Shown here: positions 17,457 to 26,232 of the stretch, one piece after another
How positions within the stretch are numbered: the stretch's first letter is position 1
Layout: each line of letters starts with the position of its first letter
Assembly (NCBI RefSeq): GCF_000218485.1
Contig: NZ_AFPB01000138.1
Location: 1-64,000, forward strand
Length of the DNA: 64,000 nucleotides
Direction of reading: 5' to 3'
Source: Aquimarina agarivorans
Lineage (GTDB): Bacteria; Bacteroidota; Bacteroidia; Flavobacteriales; Flavobacteriaceae
Notes under the pieces: generated by a model
What the model saw: only the letters and a program-made list of their open reading frames with translations
Databases searched by the model: none
Told to the model about the DNA's origin: nothing
Position numbers and translations under genes: made by a program

Positions 17457-18110
17457 TTGAAAACAATTTTATCAACAAAAAAATTAAGTTTATCGCAAAA
17501 GGAACATTTGTTAAATGCGCAATTGGCTGTTGTTGATGTTAATTTTATTGCAACTACGCCTATTCCATTTTTAGTCCCCAAATTTAAAATTGAAAACGCC
17601 ATTTTTACTAGTTTGAATGGAGTAAAAGCAGTTATTGATAAGGAAATAGTTATTGAAAATAGTCTTTGTGTAGGCAATAGAACTGAGCAGTTATTACACG
17701 ATTTGGGTGTTGCCGTTCAATTTTGTGCACCAAACGCTCAGGCACTTTCAGAATATATAATAACAAAATATAGGGATAAGCACTATCATTACTTTTGCGC
17801 TAAAGACCGCTTAAATACGTTACCCGATGCATTGACAAAAAATAAAATTAACTGGGATGAAATTCCAGTTTATAAAACCATTCTAACACCAAAAAAATAT
17901 GAACAACAATTCAATGGAGTGTTGTTTTTCAGTCCATCAGGTGTGGCAAGTTATTTTGCAAAAAATAAAGAGCCGCTACATAGTTTCTGCATAGGTGAAA
18001 CTACAGCAAAGGCATTAAAAAAATATACAAAAAATTACACGGTGGCTTCACAGCCTAGTATTGAAAATGTACTAATTAAAGCCATAAAACATTTTAGAAG
18101 CAATGATTAA
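17457..18110 (+). CDS. hemD: uroporphyrinogen-III synthase
   Basis: This enzyme cyclises hydroxymethylbilane to uroporphyrinogen III. HemD proteins diverge strongly. The assignment rests on position between hemC and hemE, the length of 217, and faint motifs such as [35 protein letters not shown] and [13 protein letters not shown], the last two typical of the second domain. The start is TTG at 17457, 19 bases after hemC. The 3' end overlaps hemE by 8 bases, implying coupled translation. Confidence 0.88.
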   Translation: MKTILSTKKLSLSQKEHLLNAQLAVVDVNFIATTPIPFLVPKFKIENAIFTSLNGVKAVIDKEIVIENSLCVGNRTEQLLHDLGVAVQFCAPNAQALSEYIITKYRDKHYHYFCAKDRLNTLPDALTKNKINWDEIPVYKTILTPKKYEQQFNGVLFFSPSGVASYFAKNKEPLHSFCIGETTAKALKKYTKNYTVASQPSIENVLIKAIKHFRSND

Positions 18111-19125
18111 GAACGATTTATTTTTGAGAGCGCTTAAAGGAGAAACTGTTGAGCGTCCGCCAGTTTGGATGATGCGTCAGGCGGGGCGTTACCTTCCTGA
18201 CTTTATGAAATTAAAAGCTAAATATGACTTTTTTACACGTTGTCAAACTCCAGAGCTAGCTACCGAAATCACAGTTATGCCAATACATCAAATAGGTACG
18301 GACGCGGCTATTTTGTTTAGTGATATTTTAGTAGTACCACAAGCAATGAATGTTGAGGTGCAAATGAAAGATGGTATTGGACCTTGGTTGCCAAATCCAA
18401 TCAGATCTCAAAAAGATGTTGATCAAGTGATCATTCCTAACATTGAAGAAACTTTGGGTTACGTGATGGGTGCTATTAAAATGACAAAAGAATCGTTAAA
18501 AGATGAAGTACCTTTAATAGGGTTTGCAGGTTCGCCTTGGACAATTTTGTGTTATATGGTACAAGGGCAAGGATCCAAAAACTTTGATAAAGCTAAAGCC
18601 TTTTGTTTTCAAGAGTCAGTAGCAGCCCATTCGTTATTACAAAAAATTACGGATACTACTATTGCGTATTTAAAAGCTAAAGTAGCTGCAGGGGTAAATG
18701 CAGTTCAAGTTTTTGATAGTTGGGGAGGAATGTTATCCCCAGTGGATTATCAAGAATTTTCATGGAAATATATTCAACAAATAATTGATGCTTTAAAAGA
18801 AGAAACACCAGTAATAGCTTTTGGAAAAGGTTGTTGGTTTGCTTTGCAGGAAATGAGTAAGTCTGGAGCATCGGCCTTAGGGGTGGATTGGACATGCTCG
18901 GCACGTAATGCACGTTATTTAACAGGGGGAAATATTACATTACAAGGTAATTTTGATCCTTCGCGTTTACTTTCGCCTCCGGCAGAAATAAAAAAGATGG
19001 TGACTCAAATGATTAACGAGTTTGGAAAAGATCGTTACATCGCTAATCTTGGACACGGTATTTTGCCAAATATTCCAGTAGCAAATGCACAGGCTTTTGT
19101 TGATGCAGTTAAGGGGTATAGATAA
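18103..19125 (+). CDS. hemE: uroporphyrinogen decarboxylase
   Basis: This enzyme removes four carboxyl groups from uroporphyrinogen III to give coproporphyrinogen III. The N-terminal signature [15 protein letters not shown] holds the substrate-binding Arg residues. Further motifs are [38 protein letters not shown] and [10 protein letters not shown], with [11 protein letters not shown] at the end. The length of 340 is normal. It overlaps hemD by 8 bases. The downstream neighbour hemF is separated from it by an 833-base insertion-like segment that holds a repeat array and a transposase gene. Confidence 0.97.
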   Translation: MIKNDLFLRALKGETVERPPVWMMRQAGRYLPDFMKLKAKYDFFTRCQTPELATEITVMPIHQIGTDAAILFSDILVVPQAMNVEVQMKDGIGPWLPNPIRSQKDVDQVIIPNIEETLGYVMGAIKMTKESLKDEVPLIGFAGSPWTILCYMVQGQGSKNFDKAKAFCFQESVAAHSLLQKITDTTIAYLKAKVAAGVNAVQVFDSWGGMLSPVDYQEFSWKYIQQIIDALKEETPVIAFGKGCWFALQEMSKSGASALGVDWTCSARNARYLTGGNITLQGNFDPSRLLSPPAEIKKMVTQMINEFGKDRYIANLGHGILPNIPVANAQAFVDAVKGYR

Positions 19126-19133
19126 AATGTTAT

Positions 19134-19310
19134 GCAAGGTTTTCAAACCTTGCAGGAAGGGTGTTGTGCTGATTTTGTAATTATATTGAATAGTTACCTA
19201 GAGTATCCTACAAGGTTTTCAAACCTTGCAGGAAGCGTGTTGTGCTAATTTTGAAATTATATTGAATAGTTACCTAGTATATCCTGCAAAGTTTTCAAAC
19301 CTTGCGGAAG
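19134..19310. repeat. tandem 76-base repeat array carrying REP-like palindromes
   Basis: Two full 76-base units (19134-19209 and 19210-19285) and a partial third (19286-19310) lie head to tail. Each unit opens with the palindrome GCAAGGTTTTCAAACCTTGC or a one-to-two-base variant, at 19134-19153, 19210-19229 and 19286-19305. Each continues GGAAG..GTGTTGTGCT and, in the full units, ATTGAATAGTTACCTAG. The palindrome forms a 9-bp hairpin. The array starts 8 bases after hemE and ends 50 bases before a REP-associated transposase gene, its likely mobiliser. Confidence 0.88.
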
Positions 19311-19360
19311 TGTTTAATTGTTTCGTATTTAGTATTTAAAAATAGCATAACATAATACAG

Positions 19361-19846
19361 ATGAAGTTAGAAGTTATAGAAAAAGATTGCTTTTATCACA
19401 TTTATAATAAAGGGATTAACGGTCAAGCTATTTTCTCCATAGCAGAAAATAAGTATTATTTTTTAAGACAATTTGATAAATATTTGAAAGATGCGGTTAA
19501 TGTTTATGCTTATTGCTTAATGGATAATCATTTTCATTTTGTTGTTGAAATAATTTCCGATGAAAAAAAGGTCATTCAGAAATTTTCTAATTTTTTCAAT
19601 TCATATGCACAAGCTTTCAATAAGCAAGAGGGTAGGACAGGTAGTTTATTTGAAAAACATTTTAAAAGAATCAAACTTAAAAACGAACATTATTTAAAGA
19701 ATCTTATCCGATATGTTCATTTGAACCCAAAAAATCACTTAGGGTTGAGTTTTGAGAGCTATAATTTTTCCTCTTATAAAGGAATGGTATCTAAAAATTC
19801 AACAAAATTAAAAAGAATAGAAGTCCTAGAATTATTTGGGGTATAG
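19361..19846 (+). CDS. REP-associated tyrosine transposase (RAYT, Y1 family)
   Basis: This 161-residue Y1/HUH transposase belongs to the IS200-like TnpA_REP group. It opens with the family lead KDCFYHIYNKGINGQ. The HUH metal-binding pair lies in MDNHFHFVV and follows YAYCL. A catalytic-Tyr region reads LIRYVHLNPKNH and ends SFESYNFSSYKG. RAYTs nick and move short palindromic repeats rather than whole IS elements. The palindrome array directly upstream fits this. It sits between hemE and hemF on the same strand, so it may be read through by the hem operon. No stop or frameshift is seen. Confidence 0.9.
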   Translation: MKLEVIEKDCFYHIYNKGINGQAIFSIAENKYYFLRQFDKYLKDAVNVYAYCLMDNHFHFVVEIISDEKKVIQKFSNFFNSYAQAFNKQEGRTGSLFEKHFKRIKLKNEHYLKNLIRYVHLNPKNHLGLSFESYNFSSYKGMVSKNSTKLKRIEVLELFGV

Positions 19847-19958
19847 AGAATTTTATCGCAGCACACAGCCAAGATACAGATGTTTTAAGTAAGAAGTACA
19901 CTTTAGATTAGAATTGGACGGTTACAGCAGACTATAATAATCAAACATTTTAATTAAA

Positions 19959-20867
19959 ATGAAAGAAAAATTTTATCAATACATACAAAATCTACAAGAC
20001 GAAATCACTACTGCTTTAGAAAAAGTAGATGCTAAAGCTACTTTTCAGGAAGACCTTTGGGAGCGCCCTGAAGGTGGAGGTGGTCGTACCCGTGTGATAG
20101 AAAATGGGGGCGTTATAGAAAAAGGAGGAGTCAATATATCCGCAGTTCATGGGTCACTGCCAAAAACCATGCAAGCTTATTTTAAGGTTGAAGATGTGGA
20201 TTTTTTTGCATGTGGTTTAAGTTTGGTTATTCATCCTAAAAACCCAATGGCTCCTACAGTTCATGCCAATTGGCGTTATTTTGAAATGTATAACAAACAG
20301 GGCGAAATTGTAGATCAATGGTTTGGTGGAGGACAGGATTTGACACCTTATTATTTATTTGATGAAGATGCTATTCATTTTCACAGCACATGTAAAATAG
20401 CCTGCGATAAACATGGTGCCGAATTTTATCCATTATACAAGCAGAAATGTGATGAATATTTTTATAATGCACACCGAGGAGAAGGTCGTGGGATAGGAGG
20501 CTTATTTTTTGATTATTGTAAAGCTACCCAAGACCGAAGTATTGATGACTGGTATGCATTTGTAACTGAAGTAGGTAATAGTTTTACGTCTGCTTACGTC
20601 CCAATTTTAGAGAAAAGAAAAAATTTAGAATTTACAGAAGCACAACGTGATTGGCAGGAAATTCGTCGTGGTCGTTATGTAGAATTTAATTTGGTACACG
20701 ATAAAGGAACATTGTTTGGTTTGAAAACCAATGGTCGTATCGAAAGTATTTTGATGAGTTTACCTCCAAGCGTACAATGGCGTTATAATCACGTTCCAGA
20801 ACCAGAAACAGAAGAAGCCAGGTTGATAGAAATACTTAAGAAACCTATAGATTGGTTAGCGCAGTAG
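19959..20867 (+). CDS. hemF: oxygen-dependent coproporphyrinogen-III oxidase
   Basis: This enzyme oxidatively decarboxylates coproporphyrinogen III to protoporphyrinogen IX using O2, so haem synthesis here can be aerobic. Signatures include ERPEGGGGRTRV, HANWRYFEMYN, WFGGGQDLTPYYLF, GIGGLFFDYC and RRGRYVEFNLVHDKGT. The length of 302 is normal. It was probably contiguous with hemE before the repeat/transposase segment arrived. Its last 23 bases overlap the 3' end of an opposite-strand BLUF gene, so the two transcripts are antisense to each other there. hemB, a common neighbour, is not present in the window. Confidence 0.97.
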   Translation: MKEKFYQYIQNLQDEITTALEKVDAKATFQEDLWERPEGGGGRTRVIENGGVIEKGGVNISAVHGSLPKTMQAYFKVEDVDFFACGLSLVIHPKNPMAPTVHANWRYFEMYNKQGEIVDQWFGGGQDLTPYYLFDEDAIHFHSTCKIACDKHGAEFYPLYKQKCDEYFYNAHRGEGRGIGGLFFDYCKATQDRSIDDWYAFVTEVGNSFTSAYVPILEKRKNLEFTEAQRDWQEIRRGRYVEFNLVHDKGTLFGLKTNGRIESILMSLPPSVQWRYNHVPEPETEEARLIEILKKPIDWLAQ

Positions 20868-21264
20868 CCAAATGAGGGATGAGTAAGCGTCTAAAACGGT
20901 CAGGATTGTCTTGAATTTTATGCTTTTCTATATATTTTTTTAGTTGACAAATTTTTAAATCAGGATGGTCGGAGCAATTAAACTTGGAGTAATAGCCTTT
21001 GAAAAAGGTAATTCTGGTGGATTTTTGTAAAACGGTATAAATATCCTTATGTCTTGAATCCTTTAAAATTTTATTATAAAATAAATCTTTAACTATAGTT
21101 TCTTCACCTTCGAGTATTTGAAAAAAAAAGCCAGAAGAACACAATAACACACCTGAAATTTTATTTCTGTTATTGTATTGTTTTGCAGCTTCTAAAATAT
21201 GATCCTGTTCCTCTTTGGAAACAGATTTACATATTTTGCTCACAAAACAAATGACATGAACCAT
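20845..21264 (-). CDS. BLUF-domain protein lacking the photoactive tyrosine
   Basis: Residues 1-92 are a BLUF (blue-light FAD) fold: ICFVSK, ILEAAKQYNNRNKISGVLLC, GFFFQILEG and DSRHKDIYTVL. Aligned to AppA, the FAD-contacting Asn (N31) and Gln (Q49) are kept with exactly the AppA spacing. The essential tyrosine (AppA Tyr21) is Phe7, however, and the Trp104 position is a Tyr. A BLUF domain without that Tyr is expected to bind flavin but not photocycle. A basic tail of about 45 residues follows, with no output domain. It overlaps hemF tail to tail. It may act as a light-independent flavin or redox sensor, or be decaying; the sequence cannot say. Confidence 0.85.
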   Translation of the reverse strand: MVHVICFVSKICKSVSKEEQDHILEAAKQYNNRNKISGVLLCSSGFFFQILEGEETIVKDLFYNKILKDSRHKDIYTVLQKSTRITFFKGYYSKFNCSDHPDLKICQLKKYIEKHKIQDNPDRFRRLLIPHLATALTNL

Positions 21265-21503
21265 ATAAAAAGCAAATTAATTAGTTATTATGCGACAAAA
21301 TACAAAAAAATAGCAAAATTAGCATTTATTTGTAGTATTTTGATTACTTTTTAACATGTGTTTTATTTTGGTTTTTTTTCAAATTTTTTGCTATTTAATC
21401 ATTGTAATATATAATTTTATTCTAAAAAGCTAAATTGCTGTGCAAATATCTTTTTTTAGGAGTGAAAACTTTTAAAAAGTTATTTTTTTGAGAAGTTTCA
21501 AAG

Positions 21504-22481
21504 TTAGCGAGGCTTTGATTGGAATGGATGATTTATTGAAGGTAATTTGGCAAAAGGATGGAAATCATTTTTTAAAGGTTCAGATTTTGAGTGTCTTAGG
21601 TTATAAGCCAATTCTAATGATTTAAGTGTTTCTGAAATTCCGAAGCCATTATTTTTTAAAATATGTTTGTAGGATTCAGTGTGAAGATCTGTAAAACCAG
21701 CGCTAAATTCCAGTTCTTCATTATCAATTTTTATCGTTCTAAACGTACGCTGCCCTTGTGCGACAACTTCTTCGGGTAAAGTGCTTGAATTAATAGAAAG
21801 AAACCAACGAACATTAGCATTCTTCAATCGCAATACGCCAGAAGCTCTATCATGTTCCATTAAGTGTACCGTACTTTTTTCGACATCGCCGAAAATCCAA
21901 ATAAGCATATCAAAAAAATGTATTCCTATGTTTGAGCAAATACCACCAGATTTTTCAATAGCTCCTTTCCATGATGCATAATACCAATTTCCTCGTGAGG
22001 TAATGTAGGTTAAATCAATATCATGAATTTTTTCTTTTGGGCTACTTTCTATTTTCTGCTTTAGCGCAATTATAGATGGATGCAAACGTAATTGTAAAAT
22101 AGTGTTTACTTTATTATTAGAGTGGGCTTCCAATTTAGCTAAAGCTTCAGCATTCCATGGATTTAACACTAAGGGCTTTTCGCATATGGCATGGGCGCCA
22201 TTTCTAAGTGCAAATCTAACGTGTGCATCGTGCAAATAATTAGGTGTACAAATAGACATATAATCTACAGCCTTATTGTTTTCAAGTCTAATTTTTTCAA
22301 TGTGTCTGTCAAAGCGCTCAAATTCAGTAAAAAAACGTGCTTTTGGGAAGTGTGAATCAATAATGCCAACACTATCGTTGGGGTCAAAGGATGATAGTAA
22401 TTCGTTTCCGGTGTGTTTTATGGCTTTTAAATGTCTGGGAGCAACAAAACCAGCTACCCCCATAATGGCAAAATTTTTCAT
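21504..22481 (-). CDS. wbpB: UDP-N-acetyl-2-amino-2-deoxyglucuronate 3-dehydrogenase (WbpB/WlbA type)
   Basis: This Gfo/Idh/MocA oxidoreductase oxidises the C3 hydroxyl of UDP-GlcNAcA with NAD+, an early step to UDP-2,3-diacetamido sugars of surface polysaccharides. The Rossmann start is FAIMGVAGFVAPRHLKAI. The catalytic EKP motif is HAICEKPLVLNPWNAEAL. The stretches LQLRLHPSIIALKQKI, YITSRGNWYYASWKG and FSAGFTDLHTESYKHIL match the WbpB/WlbA subgroup closely. The length of 325 is normal. It is 9 bases downstream of the matching N-acetyltransferase gene. The aminotransferase (WbpE type) of the pathway is not in the window. Confidence 0.9.
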   Translation of the reverse strand: MKNFAIMGVAGFVAPRHLKAIKHTGNELLSSFDPNDSVGIIDSHFPKARFFTEFERFDRHIEKIRLENNKAVDYMSICTPNYLHDAHVRFALRNGAHAICEKPLVLNPWNAEALAKLEAHSNNKVNTILQLRLHPSIIALKQKIESSPKEKIHDIDLTYITSRGNWYYASWKGAIEKSGGICSNIGIHFFDMLIWIFGDVEKSTVHLMEHDRASGVLRLKNANVRWFLSINSSTLPEEVVAQGQRTFRTIKIDNEELEFSAGFTDLHTESYKHILKNNGFGISETLKSLELAYNLRHSKSEPLKNDFHPFAKLPSINHPFQSKPR

Positions 22482-22490
22482 CGATAATTT

Positions 22491-23072
22491 TTAAACAGCA
22501 ATTACGCCGTTTTCAGTTAGTTTATAGTTTTCATAACTTTCGGGACAAACGGCTATTTGCTCTTCGTTAAATTGCAATCGGTGTCCATATTTACTTACCC
22601 AGCCAACTTGTTTGGCAGGATTTCCTACTACAAGCGCATAGGGTAAAATAGGTTTCGTTATTACGGCACCTGCTCCTATTAAGGCGTAAGCGCCAATTCT
22701 GTTACCGCAAATTATGGTTGCATTAGCACCAATTGTAGCTCCTTTTTCCACATAAGTTTCTAAAAATTGATTTTTTCGAACAATAAAACTTCTTGGATTT
22801 ATAACATTGGTAAATACCATGGATGGACCTAAAAAAACATCATTTTCGCAAATTACCCCAGTGTAAATTGAAACATTGTTTTGCACTTTTACACCATCAC
22901 CAAGTTTTACATTGGGTGAAACAACAACATTTTGTCCAATATTACAATTTTTACCAATAATAGCATGCGGCATTATATGAGAAAAATGCCAAATTTTAGT
23001 TCCAGATCCTATTTCAGCGCCATGATCAATTATTGCAGATTCATGAGCAACATATTTATTTGGATTATTCAA
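22491..23072 (-). CDS. wbpD: UDP-2-acetamido-3-amino-glucuronate N-acetyltransferase (WbpD/WlbB type)
   Basis: This left-handed beta-helix acetyltransferase acetylates the 3-amino group made by WbpB and WbpE. Hexapeptide repeats run through most of its 193 residues ([60 protein letters not shown]). The insert [15 protein letters not shown] and the closing [19 protein letters not shown] are typical of this subgroup. It is the first gene of a two-gene minus-strand unit with wbpB. The pair points to a lipopolysaccharide or capsule locus whose remaining genes lie elsewhere. Confidence 0.9.
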   Translation of the reverse strand: MNNPNKYVAHESAIIDHGAEIGSGTKIWHFSHIMPHAIIGKNCNIGQNVVVSPNVKLGDGVKVQNNVSIYTGVICENDVFLGPSMVFTNVINPRSFIVRKNQFLETYVEKGATIGANATIICGNRIGAYALIGAGAVITKPILPYALVVGNPAKQVGWVSKYGHRLQFNEEQIAVCPESYENYKLTENGVIAV

Positions 23073-23318
23073 TTAAATAATTTTATATTAAAGATAATAA
23101 TTTGGTTACTTTATTAAAGCTTAAATTCAAGCTAAAACGGTAGGTTTTAAAAATTTGTTATTTCAAATTTTTAAAAGAAAATTTTTAACAGTTTGCTCTT
23201 ATATTAGTCTTGGATTTGAGTAAACTTTGTAAATTCTTACTTTTTAGGAATTGTTTTAACGAATAAGAGCTAATTAATGCATAAAATTATTATATTTAGA
23301 AATGTAAAATATATTAAA

Positions 23319-23678
23319 ATGAGACACTTGAAAAATATTGCTTTAGCGTGTTTATTATTAATTTTTACTAATACACTCCAAGCACAAGATACAACTAATC
23401 CTTCTGAATCGGTGAAAAAGAGTGTGATTAGAAATGTAAAAACCTTAAAAAATAAATTGGTACTGTCTGTAAGTCAAACTGAAAAAATTACAGAACACGT
23501 TACCAAATACGAAACAGCAAAGTATGAAATCTATTTATCAAAAGATGAAATGGAAATGAAGAATAAAAAGCTTTCTGAATTAGAAGAAGCACATCATAAA
23601 AGGATTGAAGAAGAGCTTTCTGAAGCTCAAAGGAAGAAATTTATTGCGGCTATCGCTGATTCTAAAAAAGGAGTTTAA
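23319..23678 (+). CDS. small secreted helical protein of unknown function
   Basis: I start this at the ATG at 23319, giving a clear signal peptide (KNIALACLLLIFTNTLQAQ) with cleavage after AQA or AQ. The earlier ATG (23277) would bury it. The mature part, about 95 residues, is charged and helical, with possible coiled-coil stretches KNKKLSELEEAHHKRIEEEL and SEAQRKKFIAAIADSKKGV. No family is recognised with certainty; short periplasmic proteins of this type are frequent in flavobacteria. It stands alone on the plus strand between two minus-strand glycan units and has a perfect terminator 9 bases after the stop. Confidence 0.75.
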   Translation: MRHLKNIALACLLLIFTNTLQAQDTTNPSESVKKSVIRNVKTLKNKLVLSVSQTEKITEHVTKYETAKYEIYLSKDEMEMKNKKLSELEEAHHKRIEEELSEAQRKKFIAAIADSKKGV

Positions 23679-23686
23679 AAAGCTTT

Positions 23687-23717
23687 AAGCCTAGTTGTTG
23701 TAACTAGGCTTTTTTAT
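23687..23717 (+). terminator. intrinsic terminator
   Basis: The perfect 10-bp stem AAGCCTAGTT / AACTAGGCTT has a 5-base loop and is followed by a T-run. It ends the small secreted-protein gene. Confidence 0.9.
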
Positions 23718-23902
23718 TTTCAAAAATGAGGTATGGTAAAAATCCGAAATATAGTTGTTCTGTTGCACGGACATAATACCGTACCCGAAATCAAATTTCC
23801 CATTAAAAATAGTTCTTTTCTGCTTGATACTTTAAGGCAAATCAATATTGTAGCTAAGGCTATGCTTATATTTTTTATGTTAAAGTATGAATTGTAAAGG
23901 TA

Positions 23903-25108
23903 TTACTTGAAATAGCTTTTTTCAATTAATTCATAAGCTTTCAAAAATTGCTGGTCTTCTTTGTTTTTGTACAGGTTTTGTAATTCCTTTTTTCCATTCG
24001 TTCCAAGTTCATGCGCATATGCTTTGTCTAAAAGCAGCATTAAATTTCGGCGAAAACTTTTGTAATCTTTATAAATTAATCCACATTTGTTAGTTTCAAT
24101 TAATTCTTTTTGTGCTTTACAGGGTGTGGCTAAAATGGGTATTTCTCCATACATGTATTGAAATAGCTTATTTGCTACACCTGAATCATGTTGTGCATTT
24201 ACTTCAAAAGGAGCTAGCCCGATTTGTGTTTTTTTCAAGTAGGCAGGCAGGTATTTAACATCAGCCCACGGTAAATAAGTGATGTTGTTTTTTAAGTCCT
24301 TACTGTTTATTAAGGTAGTAAATTCGTTTTTGTCTGCTTTGTCTACTGGGCCAATAATAAGTAAGTTAAACCGAAGTCCTTCTTTTAGTAGTGAGGCCAT
24401 CCAGGGTAAAATAGAAAGTATCCCTCTACGTTTGGCAACTACTCCAAAATAGAACAACGTTGGTAGGGATGAAGTGTAGTCAACGTGCAAGTTTTGTGTT
24501 TCGAAATGCTTAAAACTATTCAAGTTTGGCATATTTGGGTTTACAAAAATAGCATCAGTAGCAAGAAAGGAATATCTTGAAATAAGATTTTGTTTAAAAC
24601 TATTACTCAAAACAATCAGGTAATCCGCATACTTTAAATAAGAAGCTTCTTTTATATACCATTTTTTTGGTTGTACAATGTATTTGCGCCAGCCCTTTGT
24701 TGCCCACTGATAACTGTTGATTGCAGCAGGATAATTTTCATGCAAATCTAGTATCAAAGGTATTTTTTTATTGCTTTTTTTAATACCTAAATGAGTAGCC
24801 TTGCTCATGTACAAATCATGAGTATGAATTGCATTTAGTTCAAAATTAGTTATAAACTTGGCAATTGATTTAACCCAAAATTGCTCATAAAAATTAAAGT
24901 TCGTGCTTAAAAGAACAAGTAGGTCTTTTATTTTTTTAGGAATTTTAACTCGTACTACTGTAAAATTTGAGTAGTGTCGATAATTATCACCAAAATCAAA
25001 ACAAAGTACGCATATTTGATGTCCTTGATTTAAAAGTAATTGTATTTCTTTCTGAACCCGATGGTCATGGTCAAATTCGTTATCTACAACAACACCAATT
25101 TTAAGCAT
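23903..25108 (-). CDS. glycosyltransferase, GT4-like (GT-B fold)
   Basis: This 401-residue GT-B transferase transfers a sugar from a nucleotide donor. The N-terminal domain opens IGVVVDNEFDHDHRVQKEIQ and has AIHTHDLYMSK and LILDLHENYPAA. The C-terminal donor domain has TLFYFGVVAKRRG, LLIIGPVDKAD and ITYLPWADVKYLP. The usual ExxG/A donor-binding region appears as GVANKLFQYMYGEIPIL. Substrates cannot be named. It lies 28 bases downstream of a KAS III gene, so the two are likely one operon. The wbpB/wbpD pair nearby supports a surface-glycan context. Confidence 0.85.
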   Translation of the reverse strand: MLKIGVVVDNEFDHDHRVQKEIQLLLNQGHQICVLCFDFGDNYRHYSNFTVVRVKIPKKIKDLLVLLSTNFNFYEQFWVKSIAKFITNFELNAIHTHDLYMSKATHLGIKKSNKKIPLILDLHENYPAAINSYQWATKGWRKYIVQPKKWYIKEASYLKYADYLIVLSNSFKQNLISRYSFLATDAIFVNPNMPNLNSFKHFETQNLHVDYTSSLPTLFYFGVVAKRRGILSILPWMASLLKEGLRFNLLIIGPVDKADKNEFTTLINSKDLKNNITYLPWADVKYLPAYLKKTQIGLAPFEVNAQHDSGVANKLFQYMYGEIPILATPCKAQKELIETNKCGLIYKDYKSFRRNLMLLLDKAYAHELGTNGKKELQNLYKNKEDQQFLKAYELIEKSYFK

Positions 25109-25136
25109 ACTTTATAAAGATAAAGATCAGTTGATT

Positions 25137-26192
25137 TTAATGTTGATAAACAATAGCGTTAATATTCATACCAGCACCAACACTTGCCAGTAAAAGCACG
25201 TCACCTTTGTTGATTTCATGAGGATGCAGGTTACCTTTTAAAATTAAGTCATAAAGTGTTGGAACAGTGGCTACACTGCTGTTTCCAAGTTTGTTTATGC
25301 ACATTGGCATTATTTGGGGAGGCGTTTCCATATCAAAAAGCTGGTAAAAACGCTTTACAATGGCCTCATCCATTTTTTCATTTGCCTGGTGGATTAGTAT
25401 TTTATTAATATCCTGAATATTAAATTTGCTTTCATCGAGGCATTTTTTCATGGCTAAAGGAACATTTGTAAGCGCAAACTCATAAATTTTTCGCCCATGC
25501 ATTTTTATGAAGTAAGTATTATCAGCAGTAGCATTGTAGCTTTTGCCATTAAATATGAAATTTGCTTCATTCAAGGTGAAACTTGCGGTTTCATGACTAA
25601 TAATTCCGCCTATCTCAGTAGTACTTTCAATAATACTCGCTCCTGCACCATCAGCATATATCATAGAGTCTCTGTCATGCGGGTCAATAACTCTTGAAAG
25701 TGATTCGGCACCAATAACTAAGCATTTTTTAGCAATACCAGCCTTTATAAAAGCATTTGCTTGTATAACTCCTTCAACCCAACCAGGACATCCAAAGATC
25801 AGATCATACGCAACACAACTAGGGTTTTTAATTTGCAGCTTTTGTTTTACGCGCGATGCCAAACTGGGGATCATGTCTGCTTGTCCATCACCATATTTTA
25901 CATCGCCAAAATTATGCGATACAATAATATAATCAATAGACTCAGGATCACATGATGCATTTTCAATAGCGCGTTGCGCAGCAACGTAAGCCATGTCAGA
26001 GGTGTTTAAATTTTCTGAGGCATAGCGACGTTCTTCAATACCAGTTATAGCAACAAACTTTTTTATTATAGTCTTATTATTTTGTTTAAAGTTTGATCCA
26101 TCAATATTTAGAAAGGAATGATTTTCAAAATCTTCATTAGCAATAACCTTGTTAGGGATATAGCTTCCAAGTCCTGTAATTTTAATACTCAA
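25137..26192 (-). CDS. 3-oxoacyl-ACP synthase III family protein (FabH-like)
   Basis: This thiolase-fold condensing enzyme has the full Cys-His-Asn triad: Cys in YDLIFGCPGWVEGVIQA, His in ILIHQANEKMDEAI and Asn in NKLGNSSVATVPTL. The length of 351 is slightly above FabH (about 320). The adenine-pocket region differs from housekeeping FabH, so it belongs to the wider KAS III-like group used in secondary or surface-lipid acyl chemistry. It opens MSIKITGLGSYIPNKVIANE. The gene is upstream of and close to a GT4 transferase. A role in making an acylated glycan or lipid is an inference from that pairing. Confidence 0.88.
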   Translation of the reverse strand: MSIKITGLGSYIPNKVIANEDFENHSFLNIDGSNFKQNNKTIIKKFVAITGIEERRYASENLNTSDMAYVAAQRAIENASCDPESIDYIIVSHNFGDVKYGDGQADMIPSLASRVKQKLQIKNPSCVAYDLIFGCPGWVEGVIQANAFIKAGIAKKCLVIGAESLSRVIDPHDRDSMIYADGAGASIIESTTEIGGIISHETASFTLNEANFIFNGKSYNATADNTYFIKMHGRKIYEFALTNVPLAMKKCLDESKFNIQDINKILIHQANEKMDEAIVKRFYQLFDMETPPQIMPMCINKLGNSSVATVPTLYDLILKGNLHPHEINKGDVLLLASVGAGMNINAIVYQH

Positions 26193-26232
26193 TGTGAGGT
26201 TTTTTTTGGTTGTACTAACAAATTTACAAAAC

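Noticed and set aside
19134-19310. CRISPR array
   Set aside because: The 76-base units are near-identical throughout, including the part that would be a spacer, and no cas gene is nearby. It is a tandem repeat of REP type.
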